A stretch of 64,000 nt of DNA from RGIG3002 sp964449325 (GTDB lineage: Bacteria > Bacillota > Clostridia > Lachnospirales > Lachnospiraceae). Positions 24,744 to 33,563 of the stretch are shown one piece after another. The position numbers and the translations under genes are program-made. Each line of letters starts with the position of its first letter. Within the stretch, counting starts at the first letter, position 1. The stretch covers positions 1 to 64,000 of the forward strand of contig CAYUYJ010000007.1 in NCBI GenBank assembly GCA_964449325.1, written 5' to 3'. The notes beneath the pieces are model-generated. The model did not search any database. It saw nothing but the letters and a program-made list of their open reading frames with translations, and was not told where the DNA came from.

Positions 24744-26084
24744 TTACTGCAAGTCTTTTAGTAAAAACAAAATCATATATATCGGTTTCAATTTTAATGT
24801 GCCAATCTTTCCTACATCCTTTTGAGACAAGAGGAAGCGTTCTCCCACCTGCTTTGAATATTTGACTTCAAAGTTATCAATCGATTTATGATTATTAATT
24901 ACCGTAGATTTTACCTCTATCGGAACCACCTTATTCTTAGCAGTAACAAGGAAGTCTATTTCAAACGAATGCGTGCTTCCCTCTTTTCTCCATGTGTGAT
25001 AATACAAATCTCTTCCACTGGCCTTTATGGCTTGCGCCACTACATTTTCGTATAAATAGCCCAAATCTGCCGTTAATGTATCACTCAATAATTTCTTATA
25101 AATGTCTTCTATGCCATTTTGTGCATCGTTAAAAAGCATAGTAGTAAAAAGTCCTATATCCGACAAATACAACTTAAAACAGTTCATATCCTTTGTCTGT
25201 GCCAATGAAACACTTGGATTTAACACATTATAGCAAGGTAATACCAACCCGGACTCAATTAACTCAAAAAGACGTTCCTCATCCTTTCTTGTTTTTTGCT
25301 TTCCGGTAGCTGCTGTAATCGCATAATGTTTCTTCTTTGCTGCAAGTTGGCAAGGAACAGATTTATACATATCTGTTATTCTGCCTGATGCATCAATCTT
25401 TTTTAAATCATCATAATACAGTTCCAGTATTTCACGTTTCACTTTATCCACAGACTCAATACTATTTGTAGAAATATAACATTCTACTGCCTGTGGCATT
25501 CCTCCCACAGCCATATAGATTCGAAAATCTCTCATAGCATTACGATTTGCGGCGTTACCAAGTTCCATATTACTCTTGTACGCCATATCAAGAACATTTG
25601 GATTCCCCCCTATAGCCCACAAAAATTCCTCATAATCCATCGGATATACATGAATCTTATGTTCCTCGGATGGAATCAATATATTCTTTACATTTTTCTT
25701 TATAGATATCAAAGAACCAGTTTCAATATAATCATATCTACCATCCTTCACGAGATGCTTGATTGCCTGTCTCGCTTTTGGAAACAACTGAATCTCATCA
25801 AATATGATTACTGATTTTCTTTCATAAAGTTCTACACCGGCTTCCATCTGCAATCTTAAAAAGAAACGGTCAAGCTTAGAAATGTCATCAAATATATTCA
25901 TCATTTCCTTACTGGTATTTGAAAAATCAATCAGTATATAGGAATCATATTCATTTCGAGCAAATTCCTCCGCAATTGTCGTCTTTCCAACACGTCTTGC
26001 ACCTTCAAGCAAACATGCATATTTCCCGTCCCATTCTTTCTTCCATTCCAGTAATTCTTCATATACTTTTCTTTTAAACATCAT
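24744..26084 (-). CDS. AAA+ ATPase, AAA_14/DUF4143 type (second)
   Basis: 446 residues from the ATG at 26082-26084 (GGAAGG 5 nt upstream). Walker A LEGARRVGKTTIAEEF, Walker B SVIIFDEIQLFP, YIETGSLISI as the sensor region, and PMDYEEFLWAIGG typical of the family. The C-terminal half has the DUF4143 nuclease-like patch EIDFLVTAKNKVVPIEVKS, a good match to the D-x(n)-ExK core. It is only distantly similar to the ATPases at 19.4 and 26.5 kb. Copy B of the 94-bp element lies about 160 bp upstream. Confidence 0.88.
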   Translation of the reverse strand: MMFKRKVYEELLEWKKEWDGKYACLLEGARRVGKTTIAEEFARNEYDSYILIDFSNTSKEMMNIFDDISKLDRFFLRLQMEAGVELYERKSVIIFDEIQLFPKARQAIKHLVKDGRYDYIETGSLISIKKNVKNILIPSEEHKIHVYPMDYEEFLWAIGGNPNVLDMAYKSNMELGNAANRNAMRDFRIYMAVGGMPQAVECYISTNSIESVDKVKREILELYYDDLKKIDASGRITDMYKSVPCQLAAKKKHYAITAATGKQKTRKDEERLFELIESGLVLPCYNVLNPSVSLAQTKDMNCFKLYLSDIGLFTTMLFNDAQNGIEDIYKKLLSDTLTADLGYLYENVVAQAIKASGRDLYYHTWRKEGSTHSFEIDFLVTAKNKVVPIEVKSTVINNHKSIDNFEVKYSKQVGERFLLSQKDVGKIGTLKLKPIYMILFLLKDLQ

Positions 26085-26242
26085 CTTCACCTTCCGTCTA
26101 TTGATATTCTGATGATAATACTTCTTTTTATTCATTTTAGCAAAAAGTATAAATATTTCAACACTTCAATATTAAAATAATATATTTTTTTCATTACTTC
26201 AAAAAGCAAATAATATATTTATTTCAACATTAACACAGTATT

Positions 26243-26337
26243 CCATTTCTAAAAATGCACAATCTATTGCAAAAAACTAATACTTTGTGCATTTTTCAAA
26301 AAACATATAATACTAAAGCGGCAGTGAATCATAAAAA
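26243..26337. repeat. Copy B of the duplicated ~94-bp element
   Basis: Matches copy A (23866-23958) over its length. It contains a near-perfect long inverted repeat (AAAATGCACAA/TTGTGCATTTT arms) around TCTATTGCAAAAAACTAATA, then TATAATACTAAA and AGCGGCAGTGAA. The last can pair with TTCACCGCCGCT at 26344-26355. It lies between the start of the second ATPase and the end of a small ORF. Confidence 0.75.
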
Positions 26338-26345
26338 GCTTATCT

Positions 26346-26504
26346 TCACCGCCGCTTTCGAAACTTTAGAATTTTTACACTTTCGCAAAGGTCATAGGAA
26401 CAGATACCATCTTCTTCATTAGAATACACAATCGTTGCCATTTCTCTGCCTCCTGACTTTATATCCATATCTTCTATACCGGAATAAATCATCTGATTTT
26501 CCAT
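26346..26504 (-). CDS. 52-residue ORF coupled to the third ATPase
   Basis: The ATG at 26502-26504 begins 1 nt after the ATPase stop (26506-26508), with GGAG 7 nt upstream inside the ATPase gene. It encodes MENQMIYSGIEDMDIKSGG and on to VKILKFRKRR, acidic then strongly basic at the end. The tight coupling supports translation. It is too short to assign and could be a decayed gene end. Confidence 0.4.
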   Translation of the reverse strand: MENQMIYSGIEDMDIKSGGREMATIVYSNEEDGICSYDLCESVKILKFRKRR

Positions 26505-26505
26505 A

Positions 26506-27759
26506 CTAAAACTCCAAACTATCTGCATTGAGCAGAAAATATTTCATGCCCATGAACACGAATCCTTCCTCATTTCTCCAAGGCTTTTTCGTTCCATTCA
26601 CTATAACAATCTTCTTAAATGAATCCGGAATATTTCGAAATGAATTAAGTTCCTGCGTCTGCTTTTCCTCAGAGGTCATATCATAAGCCACCTGAATGTA
26701 ATATCTCTGACTGCCCTGGTTAACTACAAAATCAACCTCTAACTGCTTATGAACCCTCTTTCCTTCACTATTCTTTGTAAATACATCCACAATACCAACA
26801 TCCACATTGTAACCACGCACAAGCAGCTCATTATAAACAATGTTCTCCATAATATGAATCGGCTCCTGCTGTCTGAAATTCAGTCTGGCATTTCTAAGTC
26901 CAACATCCGAAAAATAGTATTTCAGATTTGCTCCTACATATTTTCTACCCTTAATATCATACCGGTCCGCTTTAGAAATCAAAAATGCCTCTGCCAAATA
27001 ATCAATATGGTTAGATATGGTTTTATTGCTATAATTGATTCCTCGTTCACTTTTAAAGGTGTTTGATATTTTGGTTGGATTGGTAGGTGCTCCAATGGCA
27101 GACGCTAGTATATCTACCAAAGTTCCGATTTCATCAACATTTTGAATCCTTTTTCGCTCTACCACATCCTTGATATAAACATTGGTAAAAATATTTTTAA
27201 GATACTCAGCCTTCTGGCGTTCCACAGAGAATTGTGCCACTTGTGGTAAGCCACCATATATCATATATTCCTCCCAAGCATCATCATAATCTCCATCAAT
27301 AGCTGCATAGAACTCTGCAAAGGACAACGGATAAATTCTTATTTCATCTCCTCTGCCTCTAAATTCAGTTACAATATCGCTGGATAAAAATTTAGAATTA
27401 CTGCCAGTTACATACACATCAACGTTGCTGATACGAAGCAAGCTATTCAGAACTTCCTCAAATCGTGGCATAACCTGTACTTCATCCAAAAGCAGATAAT
27501 ACTTCTGCTCATCTTTCATTACATCTTTAATATGATGATAACACTTCTTTGGATCTCTCAGCTCCTCATTTTCAATACCATCTAAAGCAATCTCAATGAT
27601 GTGGTCATTATCTACACCACTCTCCAATAAATATTTCTTAAACAACACAAATAACAGAAATGATTTGCCGCATCTCCTGATTCCTGTGATAATCTTTATC
27701 ATTCCGTTATCTTTTCTTATCTTTAACTGTTCAAGGTATGAATCTCTCTTAATCTCCAT
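26506..27759 (-). CDS. AAA+ ATPase, AAA_14/DUF4143 type (third)
   Basis: 417 residues from the ATG at 27757-27759 (AAGGA 8 nt upstream). Walker A GIRRCGKSFLLFVLF, Walker B YLLLDEVQVMPRFEEVLNSL, sensor YVTGSNSKFLSSD, REIRIYPLSFAEF-like box (GDEIRIYPLSFAEF). The C-terminal nuclease-like patch is QLEVDFVVNQGSQRYYIQVA. It is closer to the first ATPase (19.4 kb) than to the second. Two GTGCA/TGCAC palindromes lie upstream. A small ORF follows, translationally coupled. Confidence 0.88.
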   Translation of the reverse strand: MEIKRDSYLEQLKIRKDNGMIKIITGIRRCGKSFLLFVLFKKYLLESGVDNDHIIEIALDGIENEELRDPKKCYHHIKDVMKDEQKYYLLLDEVQVMPRFEEVLNSLLRISNVDVYVTGSNSKFLSSDIVTEFRGRGDEIRIYPLSFAEFYAAIDGDYDDAWEEYMIYGGLPQVAQFSVERQKAEYLKNIFTNVYIKDVVERKRIQNVDEIGTLVDILASAIGAPTNPTKISNTFKSERGINYSNKTISNHIDYLAEAFLISKADRYDIKGRKYVGANLKYYFSDVGLRNARLNFRQQEPIHIMENIVYNELLVRGYNVDVGIVDVFTKNSEGKRVHKQLEVDFVVNQGSQRYYIQVAYDMTSEEKQTQELNSFRNIPDSFKKIVIVNGTKKPWRNEEGFVFMGMKYFLLNADSLEF

Positions 27760-27778
27760 AATATAGTTCCTTGTTTTT

Positions 27779-27864
27779 GTGCATTGCACGATTTTTGGTA
27801 ATGTCATTTTACCATTAAATTATTTTTACTTTAATAGCCATTACTATTTTTTGTGCATTTGCAC
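27779..27864. promoter_or_regulatory. Two GTGCA-n-TGCAC palindromes upstream of the third ATPase
   Basis: GTGCATTGCAC (27779-27789) and GTGCATTTGCAC (27853-27864) are palindromes 74 bp apart that bracket the likely promoter region of the third ATPase. The same TTGTGCAT core occurs in copy B of the 94-bp element. This suggests one DNA-binding protein acting at several island promoters. Confidence 0.5.
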
Positions 27865-27896
27865 TTTTTTATGTAGTGACTAAGCAAAAAGGACAC

Positions 27897-28085
27897 CTAC
27901 GCCATGCAATGTTTGGATTTCGGTTTGATTTGTATGGGCTCCTGCATCTTTTTCTTATGATATCTTAAAATGCGGTCTTTTCCAACCCACAATTCCTCCA
28001 GTCCGTGAAATACCAGTAGTTCCTCTACTTCGATTCCGCTCTGTGCTCTCACTACATAAAAGCACTTTCCTATTACACAAAAAAA
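27897..28085 (-). pseudogene. 3' remnant of an unidentified gene
   Basis: One minus-strand frame is open for about 60 codons and reads as protein (GIEVEELLVFHGLEELWVG, KDRILRYHKKKMQEPIQIK) to a TAG at 27897-27899. No start codon is present, and the frame runs into the terminator of the B12-transport operon. It is probably the tail of a lost gene at the right edge of the island. Confidence 0.35.
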
Positions 28086-28120
28086 TCCGCTACACTAAGT
28101 CTTTTCCTTAGCATAGCGAA
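28079..28120 (-). terminator. Terminator of the B12-uptake operon
   Basis: On the minus strand a 14-bp stem (TTCGCTATGCTAAG/CTTAGTGTAGCGGA, pairing completed by G-U) is followed by seven T, about 45 nt after the ECF S-component stop. Confidence 0.85.
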
Positions 28121-28166
28121 TTTCTCAGGTAATTACCATCAAACATCTTCTGTTTTTTTAGAAAGT

Positions 28167-28691
28167 TCAACCTTCACTTTTCTCTGTATTTCTCTCTGCC
28201 AATCTCAATACCGAAACAATCGGGACAATCAGAATGCCACAAAAGAAATTACTTACACCATGAATACAATCCCACGGAAGACCTGCCAGTATCCACGCTA
28301 TCATACCTTCAAAGTTTAAGCCGTACAGCAGTGCCTGTGCAGGTGCATACAGCGTACCAAACAAAAAACCATGAAGAGCACATACAACCATATACACAAT
28401 CGGCTGCACCTTTTTCGGTATTTTCCTCGGAAGCAGCATAACAGCTCCCCATAGAACTGTCCATATATAAAGATAAGGAAGCCACCATGTAGCAAACCCA
28501 CTGAAAAAACCGTTTAACAGAACATATACATAAATGGGATACAATGCTTTTTTTCGATAAACAACTGTGAACGCAACCACAAATACACCCAGAAGATGCA
28601 CGTTAGGTGCAAATTCCATAATGATTTTGGAAGCATACATAATTGCCCCAAGCATTGCAAACACTGCCATTTCTTTGATTGTCAATTTCAC
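28167..28691 (-). CDS. ECF transporter S component, probably for cobalamin
   Basis: 174 residues with about five to six hydrophobic helices. The N-terminus has the Ala-rich helix pattern of ECF S components that bind the T subunit (MAVFAMLGAIMYASKIIM). It lacks ATPase domains and would use shared EcfA/EcfT, not in the window. It follows the DUF4430 lipoprotein by 1 bp, and both lie behind a cobalamin riboswitch. Substrate assignment to vitamin B12 or a corrinoid therefore comes from context; CbrT-type S components are the precedent. Confidence 0.82.
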   Translation of the reverse strand: MKLTIKEMAVFAMLGAIMYASKIIMEFAPNVHLLGVFVVAFTVVYRKKALYPIYVYVLLNGFFSGFATWWLPYLYIWTVLWGAVMLLPRKIPKKVQPIVYMVVCALHGFLFGTLYAPAQALLYGLNFEGMIAWILAGLPWDCIHGVSNFFCGILIVPIVSVLRLAERNTEKSEG

Positions 28692-28692
28692 C

Positions 28693-29169
28693 TTATTCTA
28701 CCTTAAAGGAGTAGCTGTCTCCTTCTGTTATGTTTGTAGAGTCTACACCTGTCTGAGCATACTCACCATTCACATAAAAAGCCCAGTACACACCGTCTTT
28801 ATCATAATCTGCGGTAATTCCGTTTACGGTTTTTACATAAAGACCATATTCACTTTCATCACCCGCAATTAATTCAAGCTCTAATAAGGCTTCTCCTACA
28901 GTTGTCTTGTCCGTATGGATTTCAAACACTTCTTCGTTACCGTCTTTATCTACTACGGAAAACATAAAAATGGTACTGCCTTCTCCCAGCACGTTAGCAT
29001 CCGAAACCGTCTCTGCAACTGTTTCTGCCAAGCTCTCTGTTACGCTCTCACTTGTTACTGTTTCCTTTTCCTTTTTGTCATTACAACCGGTTGTAGTCAG
29101 TGCTGTAGCCACAATAAGCACGATACAAAGGAAAAATGACAACTTAGATTTCAGTCGTTTCATTTTCAT
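28693..29169 (-). CDS. DUF4430 lipoprotein, likely corrinoid-binding
   Basis: 158 residues. Lipoprotein signal with lipobox TTTGC (Cys at about 29), a Ser/Glu/Thr linker, then one DUF4430 domain (about 60-158) with the typical VGEALLELELI and YWAFYVNGEYAQTGVDST motifs. DUF4430 is related to the C-terminal domain of transcobalamin and intrinsic factor, which bind B12. AAGGAG precedes the start. Together with the riboswitch and the ECF S component this points to surface capture of corrinoid. Direct B12 binding is inference. Confidence 0.82.
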   Translation of the reverse strand: MKMKRLKSKLSFFLCIVLIVATALTTTGCNDKKEKETVTSESVTESLAETVAETVSDANVLGEGSTIFMFSVVDKDGNEEVFEIHTDKTTVGEALLELELIAGDESEYGLYVKTVNGITADYDKDGVYWAFYVNGEYAQTGVDSTNITEGDSYSFKVE

Positions 29170-29189
29170 TCTTATATCTCCTTTGATAT

Positions 29190-29400
29190 TCTGTGATAAT
29201 CTCCCTCAAAAACCGGCACTCGCAGTTTCCTTATGAGGTTTCCTTTTGCTCGGATATTTCGACTTGGCACTGTATTAACCGGTCTTCTCAGATTTTCTCC
29301 AATGACTTGTCCCGAAACTGTGGCTTTCGGTAAGATTAATCTCTTTTCGTGCCTCACGGCGACGGGCTCGTACAGGATTTTCACCTGTTTCCCCAAGCAA
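29190..29400 (-). ncRNA. Cobalamin riboswitch
   Basis: The minus-strand leader contains the hallmark elements in order: GGTGAAAATCCTGT paired with ACAGG (29374-29396), GAGCCCGTCGCCGTGA (the P3-P6 core) and the B12-box-like AAAGCCACAG (complement of 29318-29327). It then has a long 3' arm before the DUF4430 start. The box reads GCCACAG instead of the usual GCCACTG. A possible -10 (TAGAAT) lies just upstream. The riboswitch should lower expression when adenosylcobalamin is plentiful. Confidence 0.85.
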
Positions 29401-29451
29401 ACACGATTCTACCACAACCGTTTGAAATGCACAATATTTTTTGCGGATTTT

Positions 29452-30378
<927 letters not shown>

Positions 30379-30433
30379 ACTTTAAATCCTCTCTTTTTCT
30401 TTTATCCTTTACATGCGCCTACACACCACACCT

Positions 30434-30464
30434 AAAAAGGCGTTGCACTAAAGTTCAACGCCTT
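30434..30464 (-). terminator. Terminator overlapping the Nudix gene stop
   Basis: AAGGCGTTG and CAACGCCTT form a perfect 9-bp stem followed by TTTTT on the minus strand. The 5' arm lies within the last codons of the Nudix gene. Confidence 0.85.
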
Positions 30465-30849
30465 CTAAGTCATCTAAAACATATTGGTTGCTGATATATT
30501 CTTCAAAATCTTCTCTTGCAACCCATTGCCATTCCCCGTATTCTTCCGTCAAGGTGATATTCGCTTCATCTCCATCCAATGTACAAAGAAAAGCAATACC
30601 TACACACTGGGAATCTCCTGTAACCTTCGACCACGTATACAATACTTTTTCTACATGCCCGTCCATACCTAAAAGTTCATTCATCCAACGCTGCACCGCA
30701 TCCATCGGTGCTTCACCGAAGTTTGCTTCACCTTCTACGAATTCCCATAAGAACGGGTCAGGAATGCGGTCGTCCACCCAATGCTTAATTAATAAATACT
30801 TATCCTCTTTTTTCACAATACCTCTGACACGTACATAAATATTTGCCAT
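30448..30849 (-). CDS. Nudix-fold protein with degenerate Nudix box
   Basis: 133 residues with a Nudix-like N-terminal strand (VRGIVKKEDKYLLIKHW) and C-terminal half (GEWQWVAREDFEEYI). The Nudix box reads GEANFGEAPMDAVQRWMNEL: the spacing of G, E and R fits the GX5EX7REUXEEXGU consensus, but the Glu after Arg is Trp and the second Glu of the EE pair is Leu. Key metal ligands are thus missing. It is probably an inactive or altered family member, perhaps a binding protein. AGGTCCTGC-type weak RBS. Confidence 0.7.
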   Translation of the reverse strand: MANIYVRVRGIVKKEDKYLLIKHWVDDRIPDPFLWEFVEGEANFGEAPMDAVQRWMNELLGMDGHVEKVLYTWSKVTGDSQCVGIAFLCTLDGDEANITLTEEYGEWQWVAREDFEEYISNQYVLDDLEGVEL

Positions 30850-30971
30850 AAGCAGGACCTCCCTTTTTCCAAACGGCTTACGCGTTTTTCTCTTTTACGT
30901 ATATAAAAATTGTAACATAATCCCTATCCCCACGCAAGCCTGCTGTCTTACTATTTCATACTATTTTATGC

Positions 30972-33362
30972 TTAAACGGTTACTGCCGCCTTTTCCTCAA
31001 CATACTTTTTAATATTAGAAGCATTTACATATTTGGTAAACGAATCCTCATTCACTACAACCAAAGTAGGTGCCTGCATGATTTTGTAGCGTGCAACCAG
31101 TTCGGCATTTTCTTCCGCATCAATAACCACATATTTTTCTCCTGCAAGATACTGCTTTGCCAGCTTGCAGTTGGGACATGTCTTGGTTACAAACAGATAT
31201 TTCATATTCTCCGGCTTTTCCACGTCCACGGTTACATCCTCATCAAAGTTAGAAAGGGTGACCACACTGCTTGTAGGACGTTTTAATGCAGAGTTCTCAA
31301 TATCATACTCAGTACGGTTCGCATATTCCTGCAGTTTCCCGTCATTCCAGTTCTGTACCGGACGATAGTAACCGGTAATACGGCTGTACACCTCGGTTTT
31401 GCTGCCACATATCGGACAAGTCTTCTGCTCTCCTGCCAAATACCCATGCTCCTTACAGATGGAATAGGTTGGCGACAGGGTATAGTACGGAAGCTTATAA
31501 TTCTCTGCAATCGTACGTACAAGATTTGCTGCTGCCTTCCAATCCGGTAACTTTTCTCCAAGAAATGCATGGAATACCGTGCCTGACGTATACAAGGTCT
31601 GTAATTCATCCTGAATATCCAACGCATCAAAAATATCTACCGTATAATCTACCGGCAAATGGGAAGAGTTTGTATAATATGGGGTATCTCCCGGTTTTCC
31701 GGCAGTTTTGATTGCCGGCCATCTCTTTTTGTCATGCTTTGCCAAACGATACGTGGTACTTTCTGCCGGAGTAGCCTCTAAATTATATAAGTCACCGTAT
31801 TCCTCCTGATAATCGGACAGGCGGTTTCTCATATGATTCAATACTTCTTTTGTAAATTCCTGTGTCCTTTTATCAGACAAATCCGCACGAAGCCAGTTTG
31901 CATTTAAACCTACCTCGTTCATACCAATCAGTCCGATAGTGGAAAAATGGTTATCAAAAGAACCTAAATACCGTTTTGTATACGGATACAGTCCCTCATC
32001 CAAAAGCTTGGAAATTACTCCACGTTTGATTTTTAAGCTTCTTGCCGCAATATCCATCATTTTATTCAGACGATGATAAAAATCATCCTTGTTCGCGGAC
32101 AGATATGCAATACGCGGCATATTAATCGTTACTACACCCACGCTTCCGGTACTTTCTCCCGAACCGAAGAAGCCTCCGGTTTTCTTCCGAAGTTCCCGTA
32201 AATCCAGACGCAGACGGCAGCACATACTGCGCACGTCGCTGGGTGCCATATCGGAATTAATATAATTGGAAAAATACGGTGTTCCGTATTTAGATGTCAT
32301 TTCAAATAATAGCCGATTGTTTTCATTATCTGACCAGTCAAAGTCCTTCGTAATGGAATAGGTAGGAATCGGATACTGGAAACCGCGTCCGTTAGCGTCT
32401 CCTTCAATCATCGTTTCGATGAATGCCTTATTTACCATATCCATTTCTTTTTTACAGTCTTTGTACTTGAAGTTCATTTCCTTGCCGCCGACAATTGCCG
32501 GTAATTCCGCCAAATCGTCCGGGACGGTCCAGTCTAACGTAATATTGGAGAAGGGAGCCTGTGTTCCCCATCTGCTCGGCGTATTAACCCCGTAAATAAA
32601 TGCTTCAATACACTTCTTCACCTCTGCATAGGAAAGATTGTCCACCTTTACAAAGGGAGCCAGATAAGTATCAAAAGAAGAAAATGCCTGCGCTCCTGCC
32701 CATTCATTCTGCATAATACCAAGGAAGTTCACCATCTGGTTGCACAAAACAGACAAATGTCTTGCCGGTGCAGAGGTAATTTTTCCGGTAATACCGCCTA
32801 ACCCTTCCGTAATCAGCTGTTTTAAAGACCAGCCCGCACAATATCCGGTCAGCATGGACAAATCATGAATATGAATATCTGCATTCCGATGTGCCTGCGC
32901 AATTTCCTCGTCATAAATTTCAGACAACCAGTAATTGGCGGTAACAGCTCCCGAATTACTTAAAATTAAACCGCCTACGGAATAGGTTACGGTGGAATTT
33001 TCTTTCACACGCCAGTCTTCCACCTTCACATAGCTGTTTACAACATCTTTATAATCTAAAATCGTGGAGGTCATGGTACGCATTTTTTCGCGCTGTTTCC
33101 GGTAGAGAATGTATGCTTTTGCGGCCTCTGTATAGCCTGCCTGCTCCAAAGTCTTTTCCACGCTGTCCTGAATGTCTTCCACATGAACTGCGTTTTCCTT
33201 CACTTTATCCTGAAAATCGGCTGTAACCCGAAGTGCCAGCAGGTCTACAATATCATTGTTGTACTGCATGTTCGTCGCGTTAAACGCCTTCATAATTGCA
33301 TCATTAATCTTCGTCAGCGTAAAATCCGCAACCTCTCCATCTCTTTTTATTACCTGAAACAT
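30972..33362 (-). CDS. nrdD: Anaerobic ribonucleotide reductase NrdD with fused thioredoxin-fold tail
   Basis: 796 residues from the ATG at 33360-33362 (GGGAGGG site). N-terminal ATP-cone (FQVIKRDGEVADFTLTKIND), large catalytic barrel, zinc site C-x13-CPICG and glycyl-radical motif YSRITGYYRPV near residue 690. After a linker, the last ~75 residues form a glutaredoxin-like domain (LFVTKTCPNCKLAKQYL, MQAPTLVVVNED). The enzyme reduces ribonucleoside triphosphates anaerobically. The tail could deliver electrons or repair thiols. The activase gene nrdG is not adjacent. Confidence 0.95.
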   Translation of the reverse strand: MFQVIKRDGEVADFTLTKINDAIMKAFNATNMQYNNDIVDLLALRVTADFQDKVKENAVHVEDIQDSVEKTLEQAGYTEAAKAYILYRKQREKMRTMTSTILDYKDVVNSYVKVEDWRVKENSTVTYSVGGLILSNSGAVTANYWLSEIYDEEIAQAHRNADIHIHDLSMLTGYCAGWSLKQLITEGLGGITGKITSAPARHLSVLCNQMVNFLGIMQNEWAGAQAFSSFDTYLAPFVKVDNLSYAEVKKCIEAFIYGVNTPSRWGTQAPFSNITLDWTVPDDLAELPAIVGGKEMNFKYKDCKKEMDMVNKAFIETMIEGDANGRGFQYPIPTYSITKDFDWSDNENNRLLFEMTSKYGTPYFSNYINSDMAPSDVRSMCCRLRLDLRELRKKTGGFFGSGESTGSVGVVTINMPRIAYLSANKDDFYHRLNKMMDIAARSLKIKRGVISKLLDEGLYPYTKRYLGSFDNHFSTIGLIGMNEVGLNANWLRADLSDKRTQEFTKEVLNHMRNRLSDYQEEYGDLYNLEATPAESTTYRLAKHDKKRWPAIKTAGKPGDTPYYTNSSHLPVDYTVDIFDALDIQDELQTLYTSGTVFHAFLGEKLPDWKAAANLVRTIAENYKLPYYTLSPTYSICKEHGYLAGEQKTCPICGSKTEVYSRITGYYRPVQNWNDGKLQEYANRTEYDIENSALKRPTSSVVTLSNFDEDVTVDVEKPENMKYLFVTKTCPNCKLAKQYLAGEKYVVIDAEENAELVARYKIMQAPTLVVVNEDSFTKYVNASNIKKYVEEKAAVTV

Positions 33363-33434
33363 TCCGTTCCCTCCCTGTAACTTGCAAAACCTTTTCTCTC
33401 TTTTTTGTATTTTCATCTAGCCGAGATTATTAAG

Positions 33435-33463
33435 ATTCTACCACTTCTAGTAGGGCAAGTCAA
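33435..33463 (-). promoter_or_regulatory. Sigma-A-type promoter of nrdD
   Basis: On the minus strand TTGACT (33458-33463) and TAGAAT (33435-33440) are 17 bp apart, about 75 bp upstream of the nrdD start. Confidence 0.75.
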
Positions 33464-33563
33464 TACGGAATACTATATCTTGTTGTCTTTGTGAAATTTA
33501 CATAATATCCGCCTTTCCTTATTATGCAAGGTTCTTACGAGATATTATGTTAACCTGGTTTCT

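Noticed and set aside
23866..26337. ToxIN-like (type III) antitoxin RNA repeats
   Set aside because: The two copies are 2.4 kb apart, not tandem, and no ToxN-like endoribonuclease is present.
33464..33500. NrdR box upstream of nrdD (ACAAGATATAGTATT)
   Set aside because: Only one weak match and no second box at the expected spacing.
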